DNA of 64,000 nucleotides from Gracilariopsis chorda (taxonomy: Eukaryota; Rhodophyta; Florideophyceae; Gracilariales; Gracilariaceae): assembly GCA_003194525.1 (NCBI GenBank), contig NBIV01000097.1:176306-240305 (forward strand). Reading direction: 5' to 3'. Of the stretch, positions 31,901 through 42,074 are shown piece after piece (the first letter of the stretch is position 1; each line of letters opens with the position of its first letter). The notes beneath the pieces were generated by a model that ran no database searches, was not told the origin of the DNA, and worked only from the letters and a program-made list of their open reading frames with translations. A program made the position numbers and the translations under genes.

Positions 31901-32940
31901 TAAGTTCCCAACAGATCGAAAGAGTTGAGAATGCTCACCGAGCTTCAGCGCTTGCTATTTATGAAGATAGAGATCTGTTGGTGATCGGAACGATGAATGG
32001 ATTGGTTTCTGTTTGGAACTTGAGAACGAAGACAAAGGTGGGTAGCATGCCACAAACTGGTGGTGCCTCGACAACAGGTGTTGGATTGATAATTGTAGAC
32101 GACGAGTTGTGTTGTATATGGAGTTCCGGCAGTGGTTGGGTTCGTGTATCTGACATATCACGCGATGCAACCGGTGAAGCGCACGGTACTGCGAGAGGTA
32201 TTACGTTGTCAAAATCCGGTGCCGAAGCTGTTCTGGCGAACGAAGATGGATTAATCGAGGTAATTGATATTGCATCACGCACGCCAATCACTGAGGCCTT
32301 TAAAGTGGATCATCCACTGTCCGTAGCTGAATTAACGCCAGATGGAAAGAAGCTGGTGTATGCAGCACATGATGGGTACGTAGGAATCTGGGATGTCAGT
32401 CGTCGTATATGTCTCGGAGAATGGCGTGAGCATACTCGAGCTGTGTTGAGCATGGCAGTGAGTGAGGACGGAAAGTACCTGGCGTCTGCGAGTTCTGATA
32501 ATTCGGTACGTGTGTGGGATTTGGAGAGTGCGGACTTGAAGTCTTCGATTCTGACAGAAGGGACGCAGGCCATGTGGAGCGTGTTTTTCGGGAAGGACTC
32601 TGGAAGAGATATTATCACGGTTAGTGACAATCAGACTGTGGCTTTTTGGCAGGACCGCAAGGAGATTCAGTCGGTTACCCTAAGCAGAGCTGCTTGGCGC
32701 ATGAGTCGAAGAGAAGCGTTTCGGGAGTTTGGAAAGCAAGTGGATTGTTCAGAGGATGATTACGTTGCGTGCATGGTTAATCAGTTAATGCTTGTTGGCA
32801 GTGATGGCACTGTGAAGCGACGTTTGGGATCACTTGAGGGGAATATGTTGCCAAGACATTGGAAATATTCTGCTAGCGAGCACACATTCTGTGTGACGGC
32901 ATCTTCAGGAGTAGTTGTTTATCTCAAACTTCATCAGTAA
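28990..32940 (+). CDS. NB-ARC / WD40 STAND protein (NLR-like), 1316 residues
   Basis: Single exon, first ATG at 28990. The N-terminus has a hydrophobic helix (GLEVVGLVLGLLGPLGQAID) and a Gln/Leu-rich coiled-coil-like region to about 190. The NB-ARC nucleotide switch follows: Walker A GEGGIGKTTT (243-252), Walker B LLVVDDVW (327-334), TTRD (362-365), the GLP motif at 418, and MHD at 557-559. From about 757 to the end lie roughly a dozen WD40 blades (for example KLAASGSVDGSLKMWKV and YLASASSDNSVRVWDLE) forming one or two propellers. Family members are ATP/ADP switches that oligomerise when the sensor domain binds a ligand: Apaf-1, plant NLRs, fungal HET proteins. The architecture matches Apaf-1-like and fungal NB-ARC-WD40 proteins rather than plant NB-LRR. 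A role in defence or cell death is inference. All motifs are intact and the gene is flanked by transposon debris. Confidence 0.9.
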   Translation: MSGLEVVGLVLGLLGPLGQAIDLTIQIRQRRSAQRSNSQATDQLLNRLNEQKHQLSQLRDELSQNSLALPPVNLKQFQCEMRRVHQLFVQLSAALSDITTRLSPRLFLSCVSQFCAATSVSSDLEDISAKLFQAEQIIISVRSLFVLVSTIETRTDEIIRHQSGKINALQETITDRLNDNTLALNSHNDIFTPFKARAWVPLHTVCDFDACDQNGKPDTVLAHLKLQVLSVDQTDSFMISVYGEGGIGKTTTINALSLHPEIRTCYVDGIYTITLGLDATEATLVLELCKIVRQSGGRRLANTLQGKELKKDVLLGAADWFRNRKFLLVVDDVWNIPGQGKNIIYELYDFVAVGDHSALVYTTRDVELAILAKAYKLTRWEGLSSRKLLLKFAGYVDEHHDQLHEDNVIDCLLERCQGLPVLLSVVGRIIGETVAAVEGDSKLVWKWFMTQQHELIDLEVDRYGSVKSIFLSALRALDNYHGVGKFRFELRHTFVEMHRALCVIQKQEWAPLSILSFLWKLEDETQAAQVLRPFASVGLLISLFKGEGDKAVQGAAMHDLFLDYEKREAEHRGEMTDWHRSVVDGYVKNWSLGDGTEHGCREWWRVNPDDASYFRQNIVRHLGEAGLGQEMATLVSRPQWIEKRVREDGFMLYLQDLNFAINRCEKDESLGTEEGMKTIELKLVKKALRLSYDYIHDISEGDVEVWFQLHARLFDMAAMNRSIESYVNYIATHAPRPWLQLDGGCLTPTTEGIDIVASHDSSVRCLKVSADNKTWLAGGSNGSLHGGSVGEIIEGNVKFTAHNSSVICVARSANGKLAASGSVDGSLKMWKVDGNDYSLIETVYHTRAVNGIAFSANNQMIVSCGQDGKICTWNVTKVQGDSSSVNCVERAHEGGNVRAIGLLNDNIFVSGGDDKRIRFWNLDLSERKECEIGCGSRVFAIAVSSDGRTLAAGLEDCTVRVWKVNEDGEVLSSQQIERVENAHRASALAIYEDRDLLVIGTMNGLVSVWNLRTKTKVGSMPQTGGASTTGVGLIIVDDELCCIWSSGSGWVRVSDISRDATGEAHGTARGITLSKSGAEAVLANEDGLIEVIDIASRTPITEAFKVDHPLSVAELTPDGKKLVYAAHDGYVGIWDVSRRICLGEWREHTRAVLSMAVSEDGKYLASASSDNSVRVWDLESADLKSSILTEGTQAMWSVFFGKDSGRDIITVSDNQTVAFWQDRKEIQSVTLSRAAWRMSRREAFREFGKQVDCSEDDYVACMVNQLMLVGSDGTVKRRLGSLEGNMLPRHWKYSASEHTFCVTASSGVVVYLKLHQ

Positions 32941-35900
32941 GTGGGAACATCATCCTGAAGACACACACGCCATCGGGATCGTTGGGCGGGGTCGCCGCCA
33001 CATGAACGTTGAGGCGCAGTGTTTCGCATATCTGGAGGAGCTCACTTCTACTTTGTTATGAACACCGGCACAGCACTGGTACATGTGGATAGAACGCGGC
33101 GTGCGGAGTGAGCGCTGCGATACCGACCGGAAGGAACGCGTCTGCAAGCATTGCTTGATTGCTGACGAAGCCACCTTCCAGTTGGGCGTGACTACTACCA
33201 TGCAACCAAGGGGCAGGTGAAAAGACGCCGCAAGAGCATTGTCGAGCGTCTTCGTCTCGGCCTTGAGTCACCTGGGCCCGTCATTCTTCTCTCACTGCTC
33301 CGAAAAGGCGATATTACCCCTACTGTTGTACGAGACTTGCAGAAGTGAAGAGCGCAATACATTCATCACTAGTAATTTGAATTGTCAGCGACTGGAGGAG
33401 TGCAATTCCTCTATAGCTATGTAGTGTTGTCAGTAATTCGAAAACACGGAAGCCCTGCGAAGGGACGCCAATGTATGCACCACACCACACAAGCAGCGGG
33501 CGTGGTCGAAAGGAGAAGGACAAATAGCAACAACGAGAGGAGCAAAGAAAATTTTCGCAGAAACATCGAGTCCGGAAGCGCAGGAACATTCTTGTGCTGA
33601 TGACAGTTCTTGCATCACGTAGAACAAACTAAAACACCGCTCTAGACAAATGAGCCACACAGTCAACTCAACGGAGTGACTCATATGTGCACTGAAGTAC
33701 ACGGTGAAAACATGAGTATGACAGGCATGGGTTTGCCGCGGCACGAGACGGCAGACTTTGGACGCAAGGCGAAGGCGCCAGGTCGCTGTCCAGGGACACA
33801 ACACCTGCACGCGATCTGCAACACTCCCTTTGTAGCTCCAACTGCTGCGCCGCCGTTGACGGTTAGCAGTGCTAACGCTGGGTTAGCAATCTTCCTTTGG
33901 TGTGCATGGTTTGGCTCGGTGCTGGCATAGGTACCAACGGTACTGGTTAAGTTATGGAGCAGAGAGTTGCCGTTTGCAGCGAAGTTTGAGTGGGTGAAGA
34001 CTCATGTGAAGGCAGCGTGCTATGCAGGAGGCTTTCGAATATGGCCAGATGTGCCTTCGTGCCAGTGGCTGAGATACGGTATCTGAATCTGCAGGTGACG
34101 TAGAATAAAATGTTGTGGCGACGTGTACGCTGTGGTTTGGCGGTCGGCGATGAACTGGTGCTTGATTTATTGATTTAGGGCAATGTTGGTTCCGTCAGTT
34201 ACCAAGGGTAGATAGACTTGATTTATGATAGCTTATGTGTTGCCAAAGGCGCGGGGGATGTGGCCATAGCGCCGAGTGAAAGAGTTGTGTTGGAGGGGGA
34301 AAGAGGAGGAGTTCTAGAGGAGGGGCTTTTCAGCATAATTGATGTGATGTTTATGCGGAGTTCACGGAGCTAATGAAGCAAATGCCTCCTGGTAAATTAA
34401 GGTATAGTACAGAGGTACGTTCCACTGCGGGAGCTGTTTATCGAGGTGTATGACGGCTGTTGGACGCAAAAGTTGTTTCCCAGCAGACATGGACTGGGGA
34501 CGATTTATGAGAGCGTTAGCTCGTTAGCCGATGTGACCTGACGTTCACTCATCGACGTACTGCATCGGGCAGGTGGCAATGTTAGTGCACATGTGATAGA
34601 CAAACAATGAGAGAGAGAGAAGGGTACAGTTAATTGAATACAAACTTTAGGTGTACCCTTGGCATGGCAGTGTGGTGCACATTGACCTTGGTGGACACCT
34701 TTGCGCGCACTAGAGTAGCTACATGTGTAAAGTTACGAGAGCAGGGCGGTGTGAGCGAGTTGAGGGGAGCTGGCACCAAAGACGGCGAGGTGGAAAAGCA
34801 GTCGAGAAGTAAGGCTGGTGTGGACGAAGTTGGCAGTTACATACAGTATGCAGCCCGGCATCCGTGCAAGAACAGGGCGCAACTGTGGGTGGAGCGAGGC
34901 GTGCCAACAAGAGCGTGCGGGCAATTAGCGTTGAGATCATCTGCATTGTGAGCTAATGAGCACATGTGCGTGTTGAGGGAACGTTCCGTGCGACACAAGG
35001 GGGTGTAGGAGATGTGTTGGAAGGAGGGAGGGGGCGCAGGGATTGCTTAGGGAGGGGGCGGGGGAAGTACGCGGGTAATACATATGCGCTGAGAGGCAAC
35101 CAAGAGGGGAGAGATGATAAACATCTTATGCGATGCGCTGGAGTATCATATACTGTGCGCTGTGGACATGAGTGGCGGGGCGGGAGAGAAGTTGAGCGGA
35201 GAAGGACGGGGGCGCAGCGCTGGCGGGCAGCGCATTTGCGGCGATAGCGCGTCTGTTGGCGTCGCTGGAGGGTGTAACATAACTTAGCTACTGTAAGTTA
35301 GCTACTGTAAGTTAGCTACTGTAAGTTAGCTACACTACGCGCTAACGCCTTTCCAATGTATAACTTAGAGTGTATGCGGCTAGCCGGACGCACTGGCGCG
35401 TGTGGCGCCCACTCAAACAGCGGCAACGCAGCCGCCGATTCGAGCACCGGTGCACGGCGCTTTTGTTTACGACGCTACTGCCCCTGCCCGTGCTGATATC
35501 AGCGAAGCCCTTGCGCGCTCTACTGTCTCCGTCCCCCCTGCGACGGATATCTGCGTGCACTTCTTCCCGTACCCCCCCCCCCATCACCGCCGTATTTCAC
35601 CTCTCTTGACCCTCCCCTCTCTCCAACCGCCCTCCTACATCCCTTCCTGCTATCTGCGACACCCGTTCCTCCACCACGCCTACTGCTTTCAGTCGCTCAA
35701 TTTGTCAAGTGACAACTCTGCCCCGAATATCACGGCGCTTGCCTTGCCCATCCGTCGCTACGCGTATGCGTCGTGGCTCATCCCCGTCACCTCTTCAATC
35801 CGTTACCATCAAACACCGCCCCGTTATCCGCCTACCTCTACCAATTGCCCATTCTCAAGCCCTCCGCCCTCTTCGCCCCACCGTTGAATCCGCTCGCCGT

Positions 35901-35944
35901 CGCCTGCTCCGTCGGGAGCGGCCTCCAGGCCTGCCGCTTGCGAC
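32941..35944. other. 3 kb intergenic stretch
   Basis: No gene I can name. TACC-N3-GGTA motifs lie at 33932-33942 and 34200-34210. A 14-bp tandem repeat (GTTAGCTACTGTAA, 3.6 copies) is at 35283-35333. The last 400 bp before the receptor-like gene are C/T-rich, with a long C-run near 35572, and are probably its promoter and leader. The minus strand at about 33270-32930 shows protein-like segments (see findings). Confidence 0.5.
35283..35333. repeat. 14-bp tandem repeat, 3.6 copies
   Basis: Unit GTTAGCTACTGTAA; the first copy starts with C in place of G. Copies are otherwise exact. Confidence 0.9.
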
Positions 35945-37786
35945 ATGCATCATCATCCATTTCAATCCACCCTTCCCTTTCTCGCCCTTTCCCTCCTCCT
36001 CATAACTCTCGCCCACTGCAAACCCGCCTCCGGTAACTTCGACTGCACGCAGCATAATCCCCGCGCCTCTCAGAACAATGGCAAAGGCTGTTTGCGCAAT
36101 CTCAACATCAACCGCCACCTCTACGAACAATGCCGCTCCAAAGACTCAAACGTCACCTGCTACATCTTCCTGCAGGAACCCCCCTTCATCAACCTCGATA
36201 GGGTGCAGTTGTGGAACAGCTCTGACGCTGCTACTCAACTTCAGAAGCCGTTCGAGTGCGGAGACTTTGAGGATCAATTCCTCCATGTTGGCGGCATTGG
36301 AGGCATTGCCTTCGAAACGCACAAGCTCACCTCCTCGCGCAATGACTTGTGCATGTGGGGCGGTCACTCCGATGATTGCGGCTTCAATCAGCTCGTTGAC
36401 TACACTCACCTCATGGCTGACGAAGGATATCGCTTCGCTGTAACGGGGCTCCTGCTGGAGCTACCAAGCCGTCAATGTTTTCATCACCCCTCCGCCGCGC
36501 TCACGGATAGCGCCGTCATCATCGTCGGTCAGAAGGACGCCAGCAACGGCGTTGTGCAGGGTCCCTTCGAACAGCTCATTCGCCCTTTCGACTGGGGAGC
36601 GTGGGGCATCTTCGGCGGCGTCCTCATCTTGTTCATCATCGTTTGTTTTACCATTGCCGTGCGCTTCCACTGGTTCAGAGGCCGCAGTTTGATCACCGCG
36701 TTTTTCATCTTTGCCGGCGAGCGCGATGAGGCCATGGCTCATGAGGCCAATGTCAACCACCACAACAATGATGATGCCATGGCGTTTGCGACCAAGTATG
36801 GCTTGGCTATGACCTTGTTTCGCATGGCGCTGCTGGCTCTTATTGCTATCTTTGCGCTCTTCTACGAGGTGGCCGTAGTGAATTTCCTCTTCCAGCAACA
36901 GAACCAGTCCTTGAGCAAGCCCGTCAAGAGACTGCCGCTGGCCGATTTGAAGCACTTCTCCGTGCTCAGGGGCTCGGCACTGGAAAATGTGTGGAATGCC
37001 ACAGGTAAGCTTTTTCACCATGCCATGAGCGTCACAGTAGGTACCATTGTATCATAGCCATGTTGCGAATTTAACTCTGCTAACGACGACAATGCATTCG
37101 ATGATTTGACCAATTGTACAGTGCTTGCTGGACGAAAGGACAACTGGGGGAACGACTTGCCGTGGCAACGATGTCCAACCGCCACGGAGTGCGTGGATTG
37201 GACGAAAGAAGGGAAGACCACCTATATGGTGACGTTTGAAATTGTCGGCAAACACCTTCTGGCGCAGAAGACGGAATGCAGCGAGTTGACCGTCTTCAAA
37301 ACAAAGGACGTCTTGTACCATTTTAATGGTGGTTGGCTGTATAACAAGGCTGTGAGCGAAGAGAGGCGCATGCAAGTGGATCGTGAGCTGGTCGGTCTTC
37401 GAATTGATGGACAGTCCCGAAAACTGGTGGATTCGTATCTTGACGAATACACATGTGAGGAGAACATAGTGCTAACAATCGGGCCGACCATCATTTTGAT
37501 CCCTTGTTTGATATTCGTGCTTCCACCGTTAGCGTGCTCGGTGCTTGTGCTGGTGTTGTGGAAGAAGAGAAGAAGACGAGAGTCGGGTGCTGTGGGTCAC
37601 GGTGTGTTGCCGTCGAGCGCTCATGATTCGAACAAGCGGTTCGAAGAAGACAGTTCCACTGACAACTCTTCGTCGGATCTGAGTTGTGTGGCGATTGGGA
37701 GTTTGAACAAACGCTTTTATGGGGACGACACCATTGACAGCTCCTCGGCGGATCTCACTGGTGTGGCGATCGATCGCCGCTGCTGA
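35945..37786 (+). CDS. Ionotropic glutamate receptor-like membrane protein 1 (two exons)
   Basis: Exons 35945-37004 and 37122-37786, with a 117-bp intron (GTAAGC ... CTAAC branch-like site ... ACAG), phase 1, give 574 residues. A signal peptide (1-25) precedes a Cys-rich extracellular domain with TCYIFLQEPPFI, which resembles the opening of the ligand-binding S1 lobe of ionotropic glutamate receptors (EPPF). Next comes a block ending ALTDSAVIIVG like the end of S1, a membrane segment at about 220-241, a cytoplasmic His/Asn-rich loop, a second at about 290-315 (ending YEVAVVNFLF), an S2-like extracellular part, and a last membrane segment at about 468-500. A Ser/Asp-rich cytoplasmic tail follows. 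The order matches an iGluR, but the SYTANLAAF pore signature is not present. Ligand gating is therefore inference. Confidence 0.65.
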
Positions 37787-38134
37787 CTTGATATTTATTT
37801 GTGTGTGTGTACATATATAAGCACTTTTCCAAACTTTATTTTCCTGTAAACAGTCCGGAAACGCGCTGGGTCAAACGAGCTGGCGTCGTTGCTGAGAGAC
37901 CGGGTGGGTGGCAAAAGGGGCGAACAACTCGATCGCGGGCAGTGGAGACTCTGCTCCCGCATGTGAGAGGTTTTACCGGTTTGGCGTCGTACTGTTCGGT
38001 AAACAAGGTTAGATTGTTAACCCTTTCAAGCGTATAGCCTTCTATGTACCTCGGGCTGCGCCCACGGTACCAAAAGAGGTATGGGCGCAGGGCAGTGCCG
38101 TGGTCAGTTCCAATCACACGGGAGTGTGCCGGCA

Positions 38135-38171
38135 ATGGCTCTTTCAGGCGCATTGCGCCGGAAAGAGCCAT
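38135..38171. repeat. 37-bp near-perfect palindrome
   Basis: Arms ATGGCTCTTTC and GAAAGAGCCAT (11 bp, exact) enclose a second palindrome, GGCGCATTGCGCC. Confidence 0.85.
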
Positions 38172-38275
38172 CGGCGGGTATTGTCAGCCAACGGCGCATT
38201 TAGTTGAAGCAAGTTGAGCCCACCGTCAGCAGCTGCTGCCAGTGTAGATAAAATCCTGAAAACACATTTCGCGTT

Positions 38276-38371
38276 TTATCTCACTTGCAACAGTTCAATA
38301 TATAACGGGGCAGTTCAAATATCAGATATTCAACTGCCCCGGTACATATTGAACTGTTTCAAGTGAGATAA
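38276..38371. repeat. 96-bp foldback with 40-bp arms
   Basis: The left arm 38276-38315 and the reverse complement of the right arm 38332-38371 agree at about 37 of 40 positions; the loop is 16 bp. The arms start TTATCTCACTTG and end CGGGGCAGTT. Looks like a MITE or a DNA/RNA hairpin element. No coding capacity. Confidence 0.85.
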
Positions 38372-38746
38372 CTCGTACTTGTGCAACGGGAAACCATGCC
38401 ACGTGTACAACAGGGGACAGCTTGAGTGCGGAAAAGGGTTACTCATAGTTGAGGGCCTCAGCTGATGCCGTCTCCAGCGAGCATTCGTTCCAAAACCATT
38501 TCAACCCTTCGTATCTTCGGGTCGTCATTGTCAGGCTGCTGGCAGCAGTAGAGGGCTACCAGTTTAGTTACAAACGGCGAACGGAGGTACGAAGCTACTG
38601 AGGATAATCGCCTGTCACTCACGGAGACCTCGAATTTGCGCACAGCACTTTTTTGTGTCTTCAGGCCAACCCAACGACTGCGATGATGCCCCTTCGACCG
38701 GCCCGAGTTGAAGTCCTCTGTAGATGACACCCTTGGTACCAGCGGT

Positions 38747-38750
<4 letters not shown>

Positions 38751-38795
<45 letters not shown>
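38751..38795. repeat. (TC)22 microsatellite
   Basis: Uninterrupted TC dinucleotide run in the pyrimidine-rich leader upstream of the ATG at 38990. Confidence 0.95.
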
Positions 38796-38800
<5 letters not shown>

Positions 38801-38989
38801 TCTCGATACCGGTTCGGACACATACAGCTTGCCGCCACTGACATAACACACTTCTCATTCACTGGTGACATCTGCCGCCATCCCTGCTCGCTACTCTGTC
38901 GGCGCCAGGCAGCTTTCCCTCGCGTTACATCGCCTAGCTGCTCCCGCAGCCCCCGTCCACAAAACCTACTCCCTCATACCCACTCCATA

Positions 38990-39939
38990 ATGTCGCTTCC
39001 GTCGAAGCAACAGCGGTCACCGCGGCGACTTGTGCTCACCGTCTTCTCACTCTGTCTTCTCTTACTCGCCACACTACTGCTAAATATCCCTCGCATTTTT
39101 GCACCTCGCCCGCGAAGACTCGACTGTCGGAACATGATCACCAGAGGTGACGCGTACGGTGGATGGACCATGTGCACGCCTCTTCACTCACTGAGCGACC
39201 AACTTGTGTATACCATTGGCGTCGGTCGTAATATCAAGTGGGATGAGGCTATCATGAAGGAGTTTCACACCATCCACCATGGATGGGATCCTACACCCAC
39301 TGCGCAAGACTTCTTTTCCAAGCGCTCCATACCGTCTCAATTCTACTTTCACAACGTTGGCTTAGCAGCTCATGACGGTAGTATTAATCTAAAGCTACCC
39401 GAGGGAAATGCTGATAGTTATACTGTCATGCATCAAAAGGGTGAGGCGCAGGAGGGCACAGAAGGTGTGTATCCTGTGCTTACTCTGCAAAGCATGATGA
39501 GACACAATCATCATGATCATTTAGCGATCCTTAAGATTGATGTCGAAGGCGCTGAGTTTGACGTTGTCAAAGCGTGGCATGAAAAACGCGCAAATGTGGC
39601 TGCCGATCAGGTGTTGATCGAGTTTCACGGCCGGTACTTTGATTCGGGATCCAACATGGTCAGGCAGGCCGTCAAGCAGATGGATGAGCTGGGATTCATG
39701 TTGGTTCATAGAACCAAGTTGGTACGTTTTCTCCCCCACCTGTCGTTTCGACCTTTCCGCACCGAAACGCGCATGTGGCCGCGCGTGCATCTGTCTACGT
39801 GGAATACTGACCGGCCATCTCTTTCTCTCTTGCGCCTGTGTTGTTCGATATGTGATAGGAGTACACTTTTGCAAAGAAGAAGCTTATCAGAATGTTCAGA
39901 AGATCTAACAAGGGTACAAACGTTGGCGCTTCCATTTGA
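38990..39939 (+). CDS. FkbM-family methyltransferase, membrane-anchored (two exons)
   Basis: Exons 38990-39721 and 39859-39939, with a 137-bp intron in phase 0 (G/GTACGT ... GATAG/GAG), give 270 residues. The ATG at 38990 is chosen because it directly precedes a basic tail and a single anchor (about 13-38, LVLTVFSLCLLLLATLLLN). The luminal part has LAILKIDVEGAEFDVV and DQVLIEFHGR, the signature of FkbM-type S-adenosylmethionine methyltransferases. Splicing restores HRTKL-EYTFAKKK, a usual FkbM C-terminus, which supports the intron. A type II topology suggests methylation of glycans in the Golgi (inference). The gene sits between the two receptor-like paralogues on the same strand. Confidence 0.8.
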
Positions 39940-40534
39940 AATCGTTTGGTAAAAGGAGCACCTGTCCCGTGTTTGTGTGCCAAACAAGAAGAGCCATACT
40001 GCTACCTTTATGTCTGTGTGCGCCTGTATCGCACGAGTACTTCCATCTATTGTGTGGGCGTTGCCACGTCAGAGAAGCGCTTAACCCGTATCGTGGCCTC
40101 GTCATAGTTGGTGGATGGAAAATGAGAGAGGGGGAACTATTAACGGTGTACCAGAAAACGCGGCACGGTGGTGGTCAAAATTAGCAAACGCACTTTTTTA
40201 TTGGCCTGCCCAATCGCCAGCCTTCCTTCTCCAAGAGCTTGTCTCGAGAGAAGTATCGATTGGCTGTAGCGCTCGCCTGCTCGGCAACGCACAATTGAAA
40301 TGAAGTGAAGTGTTGTCCAATCGTGTTTTTCGAACAAGTTCTCACCCTCTCCGACCATCCTAGCAGATTAGTTCAGTCACGACCTCCAAATCCGATACAA
40401 AGCTTTCCCTCCGCTCTTTCGTTGTTCTTCTGTTGCCTCCGTACAAGTACCAAAGCTGCTGGCCGAGTCGTTCAAAGAGCGTCTTTCCCGTCGCCTCCAT
40501 CTCCACATGCTCCGAGGCTTCGTCCCAGAAAATC
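39940..40534. other. Intergenic stretch
   Basis: About 600 bp holding the 3' end of the methyltransferase gene and the promoter of the second receptor-like gene. No TATA box or repeat stands out. Confidence 0.5.
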
Positions 40535-42074
40535 ATGTGGCGAGTGCTCGCTGTCATGCTGCTTGTGCTCCTCGTCACGCTTGTGCCGCTTGTGCGCGCG
40601 ATGAATCCATGCGGACAGCCACGAAAGCCGGTGCCCGGTTGTCTACCTCCCTTGGCTCGTAACATTCATCATCCTGACTATGCTCACTGCAAGAATCAAA
40701 CGTGCTACCTATTCCTACAGGAACCACCTTTTATCGTGGTACCGCAATTCAAGACTCGCGACCCCCTTTACAAACCATTTCCTTGTTCAGAACCGCAAGA
40801 GCTGCACCCCGGACTAGAAGGTATTGCGTTTGAGGTGCACGCCTTAACATCTTCTGCGCGCTCTTCATGTATATTTGCTGGACAAAAGTCGCAGTGTTCA
40901 TTTAACCAGCTTCATGACTTTGCAGTATGGTACGCACAGTATGGATTTCGTTTCGCGGTATCTGGGGCATGGATAGATACACCTGAACGAAGATGTCACT
41001 TAACTCCATCAGCACCATTGGTAGATTCGTCCATGATGATTGTGGGGGCAAACATAGCCTCACCGGCGACAAATGCGTTGGAACAAGTAACGCGACCATT
41101 TCGAACGGGTACGTGGGTTGTGCTGCTAGGCGTCACTTTGTCATTTGTATTGGTTGGCATTGCGATTGCGGGGATTGTGGCGAAGAAGTTGTCAAAGGCT
41201 GTGTATGTGTTAACCGGCTTGAAGGAGAGGCTACAAGACGTGAACTCGAAGCGGTTGGCGTCTTCTCTCAGTATGCTGCGAGCAGCGGTATCTAGCTTCG
41301 GTGCTATCGTGTATTTGTTCTACGGAGCGGCTGTAGTGAACTTTTTGTTTGCGCAAAGCAACGTACATATGACGAAGAGTGTTGCTGGTTTGAGGGTGAG
41401 TGACCTGAGTCACTATGCTGTGCTGAAGGACTCGGCTTTGGAGTATGTATGGGACGCTAGCGGTAAGTGTTCTTTACTTTTCTTTGATATGGCATGAGAG
41501 TGGAATCGCTGACACCTTTCTTTTGGATAATGAAATAGTTGATCCGATGCGACGAAAGTACGATAGCAACGAAAGTACGAATTACCCATGGAAACGATGC
41601 TCATCTGGGAAAGAGTGTATTGAATGGGTCTACAAGGGCACAAATAACGTTCAGTTCGCTGTAACATATGGGGTTTTGGGGAATCATTTCATTCACGAAC
41701 TAGCAGACTGCCACATTCTGACGGAGTGGCGATCGAAGCAACCTTTAGCAACGTTTAACATTGGCTGGTTGTTCAACCGGGCCATACCCATGGATGAGCA
41801 ATTGGAGATAAACCGACAAATCGTAGGCCTTCGCATCCGTGGTACGATCGGAGAATTTGTATCTAGGAGAAAGGGTGACGCAACTTGCGAGGAAGTGGCA
41901 GTGAGCACTATAGGTTCTCTGGTAGTTTTGATTCCGATAGGTATCTTTGTCCTGCCACTTGCGGCGGCGGGACTCTTTCTTGTTGCGTGGGCAGAGGTGT
42001 GGCGCTGGAAGGCGGGGAGGGAGCGGAAAGCAGCACAGGAGGGACCAGGGGTCCTCGTGACAAGTTCTGTATAG
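40535..42074 (+). CDS. Ionotropic glutamate receptor-like membrane protein 2 (two exons)
   Basis: Exons 40535-41462 and 41539-42074 (76-bp intron, GTAAGT ... AATAG, phase 1) give 487 residues. The ATG at 40535 opens a signal peptide (MWRVLAVMLLVLLVTLVPLV). The layout is that of paralogue 1: TCYLFLQEPPFI, a block ending PLVDSSMMIVG, membrane segment at about 194-215, another at about 250-273 (ending YGAAVVNFLF), an S2-like part with LSHYAVLKDSALEYVWDAS, and a final segment at about 429-459. The intron falls at the homologous place and phase as in paralogue 1, just after WDAS/WNAT. The tail is shorter and basic. Paralogue 2 lacks the His/Asn loop between the first two membrane segments. As for paralogue 1, channel function is inferred from layout. 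Confidence 0.65.

Larger units (their letters stand above)
37787..38989. other. Intergenic stretch with foldbacks and a microsatellite
   Basis: Contains three DNA foldbacks (38056-38090, 38135-38171, 38276-38371), a TACC-N3-GGTA motif (38737-38747) and a (TC)22 microsatellite (38751-38795) in the leader of the methyltransferase gene. No gene seen. Confidence 0.7.

Noticed and set aside
38615-38858. Minus-strand frames with long Arg-Glu repeats
   Set aside because: They only translate the (TC)22 microsatellite in two frames.
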